Below, in pieces: positions 49,549 through 58,491 of a stretch of DNA of 64,000 nucleotides. This DNA comes from Lachnospiraceae bacterium (GTDB lineage Bacteria > Bacillota > Clostridia > Lachnospirales > Lachnospiraceae), in assembly GCA_022800815.1 (NCBI GenBank), contig JAAWRC010000009.1, forward strand, positions 1 to 64,000, read 5' to 3'. The first letter of the stretch is position 1; each line of letters opens with the position of its first letter. Both the position numbers and the translations under genes were made by a program. A model generated the notes under the pieces. That model had not been told where the DNA came from, made no database searches, and saw nothing but the letters and a program-made list of their open reading frames with translations.

Positions 49549-51369
49549 ATGTGCGGAATTATTGGATATACGGGGCCTTTGGATGCCCTGCAGGTTTTGC
49601 TTCGCGGGCTGGAACAGCTGGAATACAGGGGTTATGACAGCGCCGGAATCGCCCTTCTTTCCGGAGAAGGCGATGACCGGCTACTGGTGAAAAAGGCCGG
49701 ACCTGTCGCCACTCTGAAGGATGCCTGCGAGACCTTGGACGTGAATTCCCACTGCGGGATCGGCCATACCAGGTGGGCGACCCACGGGGGGGTAAATGAT
49801 ACCAATGCCCATCCCCATATTGCGGGAAAGGTGACTCTGATCCATAACGGCATCATTGAGAATTACCATAACCTGATTGAGAAATTCGGCTTCCGGGATC
49901 TTATGGTATCGGAAACGGACACAGAGGTTGCCGCCAGACTTTTGGATTACTTCTACCAGGGCGATCCCTACGAGGCGATCCGAAAAACCATCCGGGAAAT
50001 CACGGGTTCCTATGCATTCTGCATCATGTTCGAGGACGTTCACGACAAGATATTCTGCGTCCGAAACGTAAGTCCCATGGTTGCGGCCCATATGGAGGAC
50101 GGTTCCTTCGTTGCTTCTGACGTGACTGCGGTGATTCCCTATACCAACCGTTATTTCGTAATCCCCGAATATCAGATCGTCACTCTGGCAAAAGACGATG
50201 TTTTTGTCCAGGACCTGAAAGGCAATCCCGTCACTCCGGAGATGCTGGAAGTCAACTGGAACGTGGAGGCGGCGCAGAAAAACGGATTTCCCCACTTTAT
50301 GCTCAAAGAGATCCATGAACAGCCGGAGGCCCTCCGAAACACGATCACTCCCAGGCTGGCAAACGGCCTTCCGGACTTTACCGAAGACGGGATCCCGGAT
50401 GAAATCCTGTCCGGCTGTGACAAAATTGCCATCGTGGCCTGCGGGACGGCCATGTATGCAGGCATGGTCGGGAAAGCGCTGATCGAGCCGATTATCAAGA
50501 TTCCGGTATCTGTCAACATTGCCTCCGAATTTCGTTATGAAAGCCCGCTGGTGGATGAAAAGACCCTTGTCCTCGTCATCTCCCAGTCCGGAGAAACCAT
50601 CGACACCCTGGCGGCGCTCCGACTTTCCAGGGAATGCGGCGCAAAGGTGCTCTCCATTGTCAACGTGAAGGGGTCCACCATTGCCAGGGAAAGCGATTAT
50701 GTTTTTTACACCCATGCCGGCCCGGAAATCGCCGTGGCCAGCACGAAGGCTTACATGGTCCAACTGGCAAGCCTCTATCTCATTGGCTGCCGGATGTCCA
50801 TGGCCCGTCAAAAGTTTACGGAATCTCAGGCAAGGGCCTTTATTTCCAAGTTGACCGATTCCATTTCCGCCGTTCAGAAAATCCTGGACAATAAGAAACG
50901 CATCAAGGCGGCCGCCCACGTGGTCGCAAAAGCAAAGGACGCCTTTTTCGTGGGTCGGGGGCTGGACTACGCCTTTTCGCTGGAAGGATCTTTGAAACTG
51001 AAGGAGATCTCCTACATTCATGCGGAGGCCTACGCCGCCGGAGAGCTGAAACACGGGACCATCGCCCTGATCGAGGAGGATACCCCGGTGATCGCCCTGG
51101 CGACCCAGGATCATATTTATGGAAAGACTCTCTCCAATATTCGGGAAGTTCGGGCAAGGGGCGCCTTTGTCATACTGATCACCAAAACGGGCGCCGAAAT
51201 ACCGGAGGACATCTGCGACATCCACTTTGCGGTTCCGGTACTTACGGATCAGTTCACCGTATTTCCTGTGGCGGTCATCCTGCAGCTTCTGGCCTACTAC
51301 ACCTCCGACATGAAGGGACTCAACGTGGATAAGCCCAGGAACCTGGCAAAATCCGTAACGGTGGAATAA
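49549..51369 (+). CDS. glmS: Glutamine-fructose-6-phosphate aminotransferase (isomerising)
   Basis: Makes glucosamine-6-phosphate for peptidoglycan precursors. 606 residues. N-terminal class II glutaminase domain starting MCGIIGYTGPLDALQVL with the nucleophile Cys2, and HTRWATHGGV; two SIS domains with ISQSGETIDTLAALR and the C-terminal DKPRNLAKSVTVE ending. The start is preceded by AGAAGGAGAAATTTTT. Alone on its strand, with a shared terminator downstream. Confidence 0.98.
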   Translation: MCGIIGYTGPLDALQVLLRGLEQLEYRGYDSAGIALLSGEGDDRLLVKKAGPVATLKDACETLDVNSHCGIGHTRWATHGGVNDTNAHPHIAGKVTLIHNGIIENYHNLIEKFGFRDLMVSETDTEVAARLLDYFYQGDPYEAIRKTIREITGSYAFCIMFEDVHDKIFCVRNVSPMVAAHMEDGSFVASDVTAVIPYTNRYFVIPEYQIVTLAKDDVFVQDLKGNPVTPEMLEVNWNVEAAQKNGFPHFMLKEIHEQPEALRNTITPRLANGLPDFTEDGIPDEILSGCDKIAIVACGTAMYAGMVGKALIEPIIKIPVSVNIASEFRYESPLVDEKTLVLVISQSGETIDTLAALRLSRECGAKVLSIVNVKGSTIARESDYVFYTHAGPEIAVASTKAYMVQLASLYLIGCRMSMARQKFTESQARAFISKLTDSISAVQKILDNKKRIKAAAHVVAKAKDAFFVGRGLDYAFSLEGSLKLKEISYIHAEAYAAGELKHGTIALIEEDTPVIALATQDHIYGKTLSNIREVRARGAFVILITKTGAEIPEDICDIHFAVPVLTDQFTVFPVAVILQLLAYYTSDMKGLNVDKPRNLAKSVTVE

Positions 51370-51396
51370 AGCCATACAGCCAACGCACAACAAATG

Positions 51397-51451
51397 CAGG
51401 CCGGAGTCCCGGACCATTTAGGTCTTTCGGCGAACTCCGGCCTGTATTCTT
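51397..51451. terminator. Bidirectional terminator between glmS and the cytidylate-kinase-like gene
   Basis: CAGGCCGGAGT pairs exactly with ACTCCGGCCTG, with an inner GGACC/GGTC stem, followed by TATTCTTT. Confidence 0.8.
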
Positions 51452-51474
51452 TCAAAGCATTCCGGCCAAAACGG

Positions 51475-52113
51475 TTATTTTTTCTCCATGGCAGCTTTCT
51501 TTGTCTCTGCGAAATTTAAGATCACGTCCACGGCTCCGTCAAAACCGACAGCGCTCCGGTTGACGCACAGATCATAACTCTTCGCACTCCCCCATTTCTT
51601 GTTGGCGTAATAATTATAATAGGAAGCCCGCTTTTTGTCGGTCTTCGTGATAAAATCTTTGATCTTGGAGGGCTCGATGTGGTAATGCTCCTTCAGATAC
51701 TCCACCTTGTCGTCGTAGGCGGCCGTGGTAAAGACAGAAAGCATGTTGGGATAATCGGCCAGCGCATAGTCCGCACAGCGCCCCACGATCACGCAGGACT
51801 CCTGCTCCGCCAGCTTTTTAATGGTATCAAACTGAGCAAGAAAAACTTTCTGGTTCAGGGGCATATCCAAAAATCCAGACGGATTGTAACTCATGGAATA
51901 GGTATCCATCACCAGGGAATACAAAAAACTGTTGGTCGGTTTTTCGTCGTGATGTTCAAAGATCTCCTTGCAAAGCCCGCTGTTCTGTGCGGACAGGGTA
52001 AGCAGTTCTTTGTCATAACACTTGATGCCAAGCCGTTTCGCCAGCTTCTGGCCGATGAATCTTCCGCCGCTCCCGCACTCTCTTCCTATCGTGATAACCA
52101 GGTTTCCGTTCAT
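51475..52113 (-). CDS. Cytidylate kinase-like family protein
   Basis: 212 residues of the cytidylate-kinase-like family (PF13189), which is frequent in gut Firmicutes. The P-loop is ITIGRECGSGGRFIGQKLAK, followed by YDKELLTLSAQNSGL and VGRCADYALADYPN. The NMP substrate is not established for the family. It ends before a shared terminator. A weak promoter (TGTACT, 17 bases, TATAAT) lies near 52170-52200 on the minus strand. Confidence 0.85.
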   Translation of the reverse strand: MNGNLVITIGRECGSGGRFIGQKLAKRLGIKCYDKELLTLSAQNSGLCKEIFEHHDEKPTNSFLYSLVMDTYSMSYNPSGFLDMPLNQKVFLAQFDTIKKLAEQESCVIVGRCADYALADYPNMLSVFTTAAYDDKVEYLKEHYHIEPSKIKDFITKTDKKRASYYNYYANKKWGSAKSYDLCVNRSAVGFDGAVDVILNFAETKKAAMEKK

Positions 52114-52208
52114 AAAAGATCAGCTCCTCTCCTTGTTCCCTTTCTCATGATTTCAGAAAGATAACTATATTATACTATATTTACGGAAAAAAGTACACCC
52201 TCCGAAAA

Positions 52209-53120
52209 TCACGGGCGGAGCTTTGTCAGCAGTCCCTGAAAATATTCCGGGAGGGGTGCCTCAAATTCCAGATATTCTCCTGTTCGGGGATGGATAAACC
52301 CCAACACCTTCGCATGGAGCGTCTGCCCTTCCAGTGGAAAGGGAGACCTTGCCGGACCATATACCGCATCCCCCAAGAGGGGATGATGGACGGAGGCCAT
52401 GTGAACTCGAATCTGATGGGTACGCCCGGTCTCCAGACGACATTCCACGTAGGTGAATTTTTTTAAAGGCTCCAGAACATGGTAATGGGTGACCGCACAC
52501 TTGCCGTTTTTGTGGTTAACCGCCATTTTCATACGGTCCGCAGGGTTTCTTCCAATCGGGGCGTCAATGACTCCGTCCGTGGACAGCACGCCGTGGACGA
52601 TGGCGTGATATCGTCTGGTAATGGAATGGGAGCTTAACTGGGCGGCAATCGACACGTGGGAGACGTCGTTTTTGCAGATGAGAAGCAGGCCCGTGGTATC
52701 CCGGTCAATCCGATGGACGATGCCGGGGCGCAGAACCCCGTTGATGCCGGAAAGCTTCCCCCGGCAGTGATAGAGAAGGCCGTTGACAAGGGTGTGGCTT
52801 TCGTGTCCCGCAGCCGGATGGACCACCATGCCCTTCGGTTTGTTGACGACCAGGACGTCCTCGTCCTCATACAGGATGTCCAGATCCATCTGTTCCGCCT
52901 CCACGGAGAGCTCCTTCGGCTCCGGCACGGATACGGTGATCTCCTCCCCCCTCCGGAGTCTGTAATTGCTCTTTGCAGGCTCCTTTTCCACAAGGACCCA
53001 ACCTTCTTCGATCAGACGCTGCAGATAGCTTCTGGAAGGCAATTCCGGCTTTTCCGAAAGAAATTTATCCAGTCTGAGACCGGCCTCACTCTCTGAGGCC
53101 CGGTAGGAAAAAAGAGCCAT
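52209..53120 (-). CDS. RluA-family 23S rRNA pseudouridine synthase (RluD-like)
   Basis: 303 residues. An N-terminal S4 domain (about 14-75; LRLDKFLSEKPELPSRSYLQ) is followed by the RluA catalytic domain with GVLRPGIVHRIDRDTTGLLL (the catalytic Asp in RIDRDT), and RTHQIRVHM. Domain layout fits RluD (YlyB in B. subtilis). Its start is one base after the lspA stop, so the two are coupled, as in many Firmicutes. Confidence 0.93.
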   Translation of the reverse strand: MALFSYRASESEAGLRLDKFLSEKPELPSRSYLQRLIEEGWVLVEKEPAKSNYRLRRGEEITVSVPEPKELSVEAEQMDLDILYEDEDVLVVNKPKGMVVHPAAGHESHTLVNGLLYHCRGKLSGINGVLRPGIVHRIDRDTTGLLLICKNDVSHVSIAAQLSSHSITRRYHAIVHGVLSTDGVIDAPIGRNPADRMKMAVNHKNGKCAVTHYHVLEPLKKFTYVECRLETGRTHQIRVHMASVHHPLLGDAVYGPARSPFPLEGQTLHAKVLGFIHPRTGEYLEFEAPLPEYFQGLLTKLRP

Positions 53121-53121
53121 G

Positions 53122-53673
53122 TCAGGAATCCTCTTCTTTCCTTTTTTTCTTCAGGAAGGAGGGAACGAATACGGCCAGATCCTCGTCCTTGTAATAAAAG
53201 AGAAACAGCAGGACGAAAAGGATTCCGGAAATCACCACGTAACAGTCGGCCACGTTAAAAATCGGAAAATTGATCAGGCAGAAAGAAAAAAAATCCACCA
53301 CGTATCCGTGGAAAAGACGGTCGATCAGATTCCCGGTGGCTCCGGCGGCCAAAACCGTCAGCACCATGCGCAGGGGCCGATACCGCCCTGTCAGAGGCGC
53401 TTTCAGAAAGACATAGAAAATCAGGGCAAGGATCAGGACCGTTCCCACCAGAAACACCCAGCGCCCTCCGGCAAAAAGGCCCCAGGCCATACCGGAATTT
53501 TCCAGATAGGAAAGTTCAAAAATCCCCCGGATCAGGGGAACGTCCGCCTGTCCCTTCAACCCCGCCACGGCCATCCACTTGCTCCACTGGTCGAGAACCA
53601 CCAGAAGGACAAATGCGGCAAAATAACCGAAAGATACGATCAATTTTCTTTTTTTCCAAACGTTATTTTCCAT
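53122..53673 (-). CDS. lspA: Lipoprotein signal peptidase
   Basis: 183-residue, four-helix aspartyl protease that removes lipoprotein signal peptides. The catalytic aspartates are in GNLIDRLFHG and PIFNVADCYVV; the conserved ENSGMAWGL motif is present. The C-terminal tail is short and Lys/Glu-rich. Matches the lipoproteins encoded elsewhere in the window. Confidence 0.96.
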   Translation of the reverse strand: MENNVWKKRKLIVSFGYFAAFVLLVVLDQWSKWMAVAGLKGQADVPLIRGIFELSYLENSGMAWGLFAGGRWVFLVGTVLILALIFYVFLKAPLTGRYRPLRMVLTVLAAGATGNLIDRLFHGYVVDFFSFCLINFPIFNVADCYVVISGILFVLLFLFYYKDEDLAVFVPSFLKKKRKEEDS

Positions 53674-53703
53674 AAAATGCTCTCCCCGTTTCAGCTTCTC
53701 CCA

Positions 53704-54798
53704 TCAACCCTCTTCCAAATAAAGAAGAGCTTCCCGCATCTCCTGCCCCGTCACGGAACGGTCGATATACGCTTTCCCGATCCGTTCCAGAAGGATAAAG
53801 CGAATTACCCCGGAATCCATCTTTTTGTCATGGGACGCCGCATTGAGAACGGCATCCTGGGACAGGCCGGAAATCCGGACGGGCAGCCCGAAAAAGACGA
53901 GCAGGTTCTCAAGCTCTTCCAGATCCTTTTCCAAGAGGTTTCCCCTCTTTGCGGACAGCCATGCGGCGGCCATGCAACCGGCTCCCACACAGGCGCCATG
54001 GCTCATGGCAAAGTTCTGTTCCTTTTCGATGGCATGACCCAGCGTATGCCCAAAATTCAGGACGGCCCTAATCCCCCGCTCTTCGGGGTCTTCTTCTACC
54101 ACCGACCGCTTGATGAGGCAGCTTCCCTTCACGGTCTCCAGAAGGGCACCCTCCTCCCGTTTCCTGACGGCCTCCCGGTGGTCGGAAATCCAACGGTAAT
54201 ACTCTGCGGAACGGATGCAGCCATGTTTGATGACCTCCCCCATGCCGGAAGAAAATTGTTCGTCGGAGAGGCTTTTCAGGACGGAGACATTGACATACAC
54301 CAGCTTCGGCATGTAAAAAGCGCCCACCATGTTTTTATATGCGTCGAAATCCACCCCCGTCTTTCCGCCAATGCTGGAATCCACCTGGGATAACAGGGTC
54401 GTCGGAATTTGAATAAAACGGATCCCCCGAAGATAGGTGGAGGCCGCAAAACCGGTCAGGTCGCCCGCCACGCCGCCGCCAAGGGCCACGAGGACGTCCC
54501 TGCGGTCAAAGGAATTCCGGACCAGAAACCCGTAGAGCTCCCTCACGGTGTCCAACGTTTTATGCGCCTCTCCCGCCGGGAACACGAAAGAAACCGTGCT
54601 TTTTGAAATTTTCCTGAAAGCCTCTTCGACTTGTTCCAGATAAAGTCCCGCAACATTGCCGTCGGTGACGACGCAGATTTTTCGCTCCGAGAGGGCCAGG
54701 GGCAAAACGGCCTCGTAAAGAGCCTCGAAGGAATTCGTAAGCCAGATGGGATAGGCGGATATGCCGTCCCTGTGTACCGTGATCTTCTCTATCGTCAT
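53704..54798 (-). CDS. aroB: 3-dehydroquinate synthase
   Basis: Second step of the shikimate pathway, converting DAHP to 3-dehydroquinate with NAD+ and a divalent metal. 364 residues. Motifs: ALGGGVAGDLTGFAASTYLRG (NAD site), QIPTTLLSQVDSSIGGKTGV, and metal ligands in GHTLGHAIE and the C-terminal MSHGACVGAG region. The rest of the aromatic pathway is not in the window. It lies between lspA and ylmH in a leftward run. Confidence 0.96.
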   Translation of the reverse strand: MTIEKITVHRDGISAYPIWLTNSFEALYEAVLPLALSERKICVVTDGNVAGLYLEQVEEAFRKISKSTVSFVFPAGEAHKTLDTVRELYGFLVRNSFDRRDVLVALGGGVAGDLTGFAASTYLRGIRFIQIPTTLLSQVDSSIGGKTGVDFDAYKNMVGAFYMPKLVYVNVSVLKSLSDEQFSSGMGEVIKHGCIRSAEYYRWISDHREAVRKREEGALLETVKGSCLIKRSVVEEDPEERGIRAVLNFGHTLGHAIEKEQNFAMSHGACVGAGCMAAAWLSAKRGNLLEKDLEELENLLVFFGLPVRISGLSQDAVLNAASHDKKMDSGVIRFILLERIGKAYIDRSVTGQEMREALLYLEEG

Positions 54799-54810
54799 GG
54801 TATGCCACTC

Positions 54811-55572
54811 CTAACTGTATTTTCTGATCTTTATGAACAGGCGTCCCTTTTTCGTGGAAGATACGACGCCGTCAAAAACAAACTTTCCGACCCCCCGCAC
54901 GGAGACCGTCTCTCCCGCTCTCGGCTCCGCCGAGTGGGAAGTGCAGAGCCTCCCGTTCACGAACACCCTCTCCCCATCCAAAACGGCGGCGGAGGCGGTG
55001 CGGGAGCTCTTCATAAAAAAAGCCAGCAGGGAATCCATCCGCAGGGAGGCCAGGGTGCCCGTCATCTCCGTGAAGACGAGCTGCTTTTCCAGATCGGAAA
55101 ATTCTGCCGAACCGACAAGAACCGGATTCCGTTTTACGCTTGTCAGCTGTTCTATCACATAATCCGCCATCGCCCTCATGCATAACACGTGGGCCTGTCC
55201 GTCTCCCACCAGAATGTCCCCAATCTTCCCCCGCTCGATCCCCAGATTCAAAATGGCTCCCAGGTAGTCCCTGTGCGTGCAGGGAACCGTGAATTTCCCC
55301 GCCGAGGAGCGAATCCTTATGGGAAGGAAGGGCCGGAAGGGCTCACCCTCCTCATAAGCAGGAAGAAAGCAAACAATTTTTCGCTCTGCCCCCTCATATC
55401 CGCCGTCCAGGACTGTGCGGACATGAGAAAATTCTGACATTTTCGACAAAAAAACTGTTTGCTCGTTTAAATTCAAAAAATCCGTATAGACCGGAACATT
55501 CCGGCTGTAGCAAGTATCGGCCAGATCCTGCAGATGGCGAAAAAGTAATTGTTCTTCTCTGTCCATATACAA
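54811..55572 (-). CDS. ylmH: YlmH family S4-domain RNA-binding protein
   Basis: 253 residues. The N-terminal part has the YlmH signature DFLNLNEQTVFLSK and LGIERGKIGDILV; the C-terminal S4 RNA-binding domain is near 180-245 (LRMDSLLAFFMKSSRTASAA, VNGRLC). YlmH acts in ribosome quality control by binding nascent-chain-tRNA on 50S in B. subtilis. It is encoded just after sepF, the usual division-cluster order. Confidence 0.92.
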   Translation of the reverse strand: MYMDREEQLLFRHLQDLADTCYSRNVPVYTDFLNLNEQTVFLSKMSEFSHVRTVLDGGYEGAERKIVCFLPAYEEGEPFRPFLPIRIRSSAGKFTVPCTHRDYLGAILNLGIERGKIGDILVGDGQAHVLCMRAMADYVIEQLTSVKRNPVLVGSAEFSDLEKQLVFTEMTGTLASLRMDSLLAFFMKSSRTASAAVLDGERVFVNGRLCTSHSAEPRAGETVSVRGVGKFVFDGVVSSTKKGRLFIKIRKYS

Positions 55573-55580
55573 AACTCCGT

Positions 55581-56084
55581 TTAATAACCGGAAGAAGAGC
55601 CATTTTCCATCAGATCTTCAAAATCACCGGAGAGTCCGATGGATGGAGGCGTGGCAATGAAAATAAAATTCGAAATCTTCTGCAGGTTTCCGTTCTTGGC
55701 GTAACAGGCTCCGGAAGTAAAGTCGATGATCTTCTGGGCAATCTCCGTTGGAATTCCCTCCATGTTGATCACCACCGCCCTGCCGTCCAACAGGATGTCT
55801 GCGATCTCCCTGGCGTCACCGATGTTTCCGGGCTTCACCATGCAGACTTCCATCCCCCCTCTGGTGGAGGTCCGAAACTGCACGACATTGTCCGCCTGAC
55901 GAGTTCTTCCCTTCGATGCGAAATCCGGCTCCTCCGGAGCCGCAGACTTCTTGTTCCTTCCGAAAATGCGTTTTCTCGGCTGATCTGTATCTTCATCCTC
56001 ATCGTACATATCGTCTTCATCGTAATCGTAATCGTCGTCGTCGTTTAAGTTCATGGTGTTTAAAATTGAGTCAATAATGCTCAT
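55581..56084 (-). CDS. sepF: Cell division protein SepF
   Basis: 167 residues. Anchors and bundles FtsZ at the septum. N-terminal amphipathic segment (MSIIDSILNTMNLNDD), an acidic Asp-rich stretch (about 16-40), a basic linker, and the SepF domain (about 75-155; VCMVKPGNIGDAREIADILL, GRAVVINMEG, SGACYAKNGN). First gene of sepF-ylmH-aroB-lspA-rluD. Confidence 0.95.
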   Translation of the reverse strand: MSIIDSILNTMNLNDDDDYDYDEDDMYDEDEDTDQPRKRIFGRNKKSAAPEEPDFASKGRTRQADNVVQFRTSTRGGMEVCMVKPGNIGDAREIADILLDGRAVVINMEGIPTEIAQKIIDFTSGACYAKNGNLQKISNFIFIATPPSIGLSGDFEDLMENGSSSGY

Positions 56085-56174
56085 GGAGTAAACCGCCTTT
56101 CCTGTTTATACTCTTTTACCATTATCAATGTTTTTGGGAATGATGTCAACCAATAATCGAATTTTTTTAAAAAA

Positions 56175-57611
56175 TCACCTCAGAATCTCTCCCTCCGTAA
56201 CCCCTGACCCGTGCAGCGCAATATAATCATAAGTGCGGACACTGTAATACACATGCTTTTTGGCAATGCAGTATTCCTGATTTTCGTCTATCACCTCGAT
56301 ATAGCGGAAGGAGGCGTAACCCCGGTTCACATTATAAACGCCGGTCAGACTCTGCTTCTCCGCCACCCGGAACCGTTCGTTGGAGTCCGGAAGGATCAGC
56401 ATATCACCCTGGGAAAAGTTCGACGTGGAAACATAACAGTAATCCGGAACCGTCTCTCCCGCATCCTTTGCGGCTTCTTTTTCCTCCTCGCCGGTGACCC
56501 GCAGGATGTCGGCCGTCACGAATTCCGTGGAAATGGAGCCGTCCTCCCCGTAGACCTCCTTATAAAATCCCTCCGCCAGGCTGTCGCCCCCGGTCGTTAA
56601 ATATTCTGCCGGAATCACATAGGCGTCCTGGGAAACCAGGGCGGTTTTTGGAATCTTAAGCCCTTCCGCCTGAGAAGTTTTCACCTCCAGCTCGATAAAT
56701 CGTTCCCCTGCGAACTGGACCATGTACTTGTCCAAGGTCAGGATTCCATAAGAAGCGCCGTCCGCCCCACGGACCACGGAAAAAGCCGCCCGGGCATCCA
56801 GACGCTTTTCCGTAAAATGAACGGTCAGGGAGGTTTCCTGCCCGTAGCGGACCAGGTCCTCCTCCGTGAGAGGGATCGCAACCGACCAGGTATCCTCCGT
56901 GACCAGCCGGTAAACGGGGTCTCCGCTCTTTACCAGCATCCCCCCAGTATAGGAAGTTCTTCCGTAATTTTCTTTGGAAAAAGCGTCTGCGGAAAGCTGC
57001 TCCGGGGTGAGCCCCTCCATGCCGTCCACAGAATAAAAAACGATTCCGCTCTGCTTTGCGGGACACTTTTGAAAAGAGACGGAAACGCCAGAACCCGCCC
57101 CGTCGGAAAGCTCCTTCAGGGTATTGACGTTCATATACTCCATCAGCATGGAGGACAGCGCCGCATTCACGTCGTACACTTCGGAAAAACGGTCGTCCGA
57201 ATAGGAAGCGCTGAAAGAGGAAAGCTGCGCCTTTAACTCCTTCAGGTTTTCCTCGGACAGCCGGCTTCCCTCGCCGGCGGTATTGTTCAAATATTCCGTC
57301 ATGGAGCCGCTTTCATCCACCGTGTAGACCAGGTTTCCAACGGCCGCCTTCTGCCTTTCCCGAAGATAATAATTGACATAACCGGCAAACTCGGAGGTGA
57401 CGATCGTCTCACTCCGCAGGGCGATCCCGGTATAGTACGAGGTACTTGCGATATCCCCGTCAAGAACCTCGTACATTTTGATCTTCGGAGTGAACAGGTA
57501 ACGCCCCGTCATAATCACCAGGTACAGGAAAATAACGGCAAAAACGGCAATGCCGATATTGATGGTTCTCGTCTTTTTGTATCGAATGATTTTTTTTCTT
57601 TTTTTTGTCAA
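56175..57611 (-). CDS. HlyD-like membrane fusion/adaptor protein
   Basis: 478 residues. A basic start, one membrane segment (about 17-38), then an extracytoplasmic beta-rich region with RSETIVTSEFAGYVNYYL and a biotinyl-lipoyl-like fold (GTIGLV-like half motifs), and a coiled segment near 95-150. The region MLVKSGDPVYRLVTEDTWSVAI fits a membrane fusion protein barrel. No efflux pump is nearby, so partner unknown. It commonly stands next to sepF in Lachnospiraceae, which hints at an envelope or division role. Confidence 0.75.
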   Translation of the reverse strand: MTKKRKKIIRYKKTRTINIGIAVFAVIFLYLVIMTGRYLFTPKIKMYEVLDGDIASTSYYTGIALRSETIVTSEFAGYVNYYLRERQKAAVGNLVYTVDESGSMTEYLNNTAGEGSRLSEENLKELKAQLSSFSASYSDDRFSEVYDVNAALSSMLMEYMNVNTLKELSDGAGSGVSVSFQKCPAKQSGIVFYSVDGMEGLTPEQLSADAFSKENYGRTSYTGGMLVKSGDPVYRLVTEDTWSVAIPLTEEDLVRYGQETSLTVHFTEKRLDARAAFSVVRGADGASYGILTLDKYMVQFAGERFIELEVKTSQAEGLKIPKTALVSQDAYVIPAEYLTTGGDSLAEGFYKEVYGEDGSISTEFVTADILRVTGEEEKEAAKDAGETVPDYCYVSTSNFSQGDMLILPDSNERFRVAEKQSLTGVYNVNRGYASFRYIEVIDENQEYCIAKKHVYYSVRTYDYIALHGSGVTEGEILR

Positions 57612-57698
57612 GAAACCAGCTCCTTAACACGGAAAATTTTCCCATAATAATATGGAAAAATCAGAATACACTAAAGATAAGAAGGAGGGACAACAACT

Positions 57699-57914
57699 AT
57701 GAACTCAAAGCCATTGGATTATACGGCGCTCGCCTTGGTAATCATCGGTGCCGTCAACTGGGCCCTGATCGGGTTTTTCCGGTTCAATCTGGTTACATTC
57801 CTTTTGGGAGACATGACGCTGCTCTCCCGGATCGTCTACGGCATCGTGGGGATCTGCGGCCTGTATCTCTTAAGCATGTTCGGACGTGTTGGAACCGGTC
57901 GGGAAACCGAATAA
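57699..57914 (+). CDS. DUF378 membrane protein
   Basis: 71 residues, two membrane segments. The motif LDYTALALVIIGAVNWALIG and the second segment RIVYGIVGICGLYLLSMF are diagnostic of the DUF378 (YuzA-like) family of unknown function. The ribosome binding site is GAAGGAGGGACA. A clear terminator follows. Confidence 0.9.
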   Translation: MNSKPLDYTALALVIIGAVNWALIGFFRFNLVTFLLGDMTLLSRIVYGIVGICGLYLLSMFGRVGTGRETE

Positions 57915-57936
57915 AATCGATCATTGAAAAAAGTAC

Positions 57937-57969
57937 GGGACGTGGTTTCACGTCCCGAACCCATTTTTT
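57937..57969 (+). terminator. Terminator after the DUF378 gene
   Basis: GGGACGTG and CACGTCCC with a GTTT loop, followed by GAACCCATTTTTT. Confidence 0.85.
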
Positions 57970-57989
57970 CATCATTATGTAAAAGACGG

Positions 57990-58409
57990 TTATAAGGATA
58001 CAATTACCTTCGACTGTGCATGCTCCGGCAGATCCTGAGCATCCAGGGAAATACTCAAAATCAAAGTGACTCCGTACTGCTGTCCAAGCTGTTCCAGTTC
58101 AATCAATTCGGAGGAAATGTCTTTTCCCTCCAGATGGGCCAGCTTCAGGAAGCTGTCCAAAAACACGTATTCCAAATCGTAATCCTGTGAAATGATCCCA
58201 CACAAAAATCCAATAAAGGCGTTATAAGAACGGATCGGATAATCGTAAACGTTGATCAGGCGGATCTTATTGTCAAGCGCATGCATATGCTTTGTATTTT
58301 TATCCAGGTATACGATAGACCCCTTGCACTCTTTCACTGCCAGATTGGCTTTTTCAAGCAGAAACTTTGTCTTTCCCTTCCCCATTTTCCCTGCTATGAT
58401 CTGCACCAT
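57990..58409 (-). CDS. Small P-loop ATPase-like protein
   Basis: 139 residues. Walker A is IIAGKMGKGKTKFLLEKA (GKMGKGKT at 7-14); a Walker B-like hydrophobic strand YVFLDSFLKL ends in Asp. It could be a stand-alone, shortened member of the RecA/thymidine-kinase-like P-loop proteins; I do not recognise the family. A good ribosome binding site (AAAGGAGGAGTG) precedes the ATG, so it is expressed. It stands by itself between the DUF378 terminator and the carboxypeptidase gene. Confidence 0.7.
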   Translation of the reverse strand: MVQIIAGKMGKGKTKFLLEKANLAVKECKGSIVYLDKNTKHMHALDNKIRLINVYDYPIRSYNAFIGFLCGIISQDYDLEYVFLDSFLKLAHLEGKDISSELIELEQLGQQYGVTLILSISLDAQDLPEHAQSKVIVSL

Positions 58410-58491
58410 AATGCACTCCTCCTTTAGTCACTGGTTATAATTTTGTAAGCCGTATTCTAATTATAGTATAAATTACCGGAAAGTACAATCC

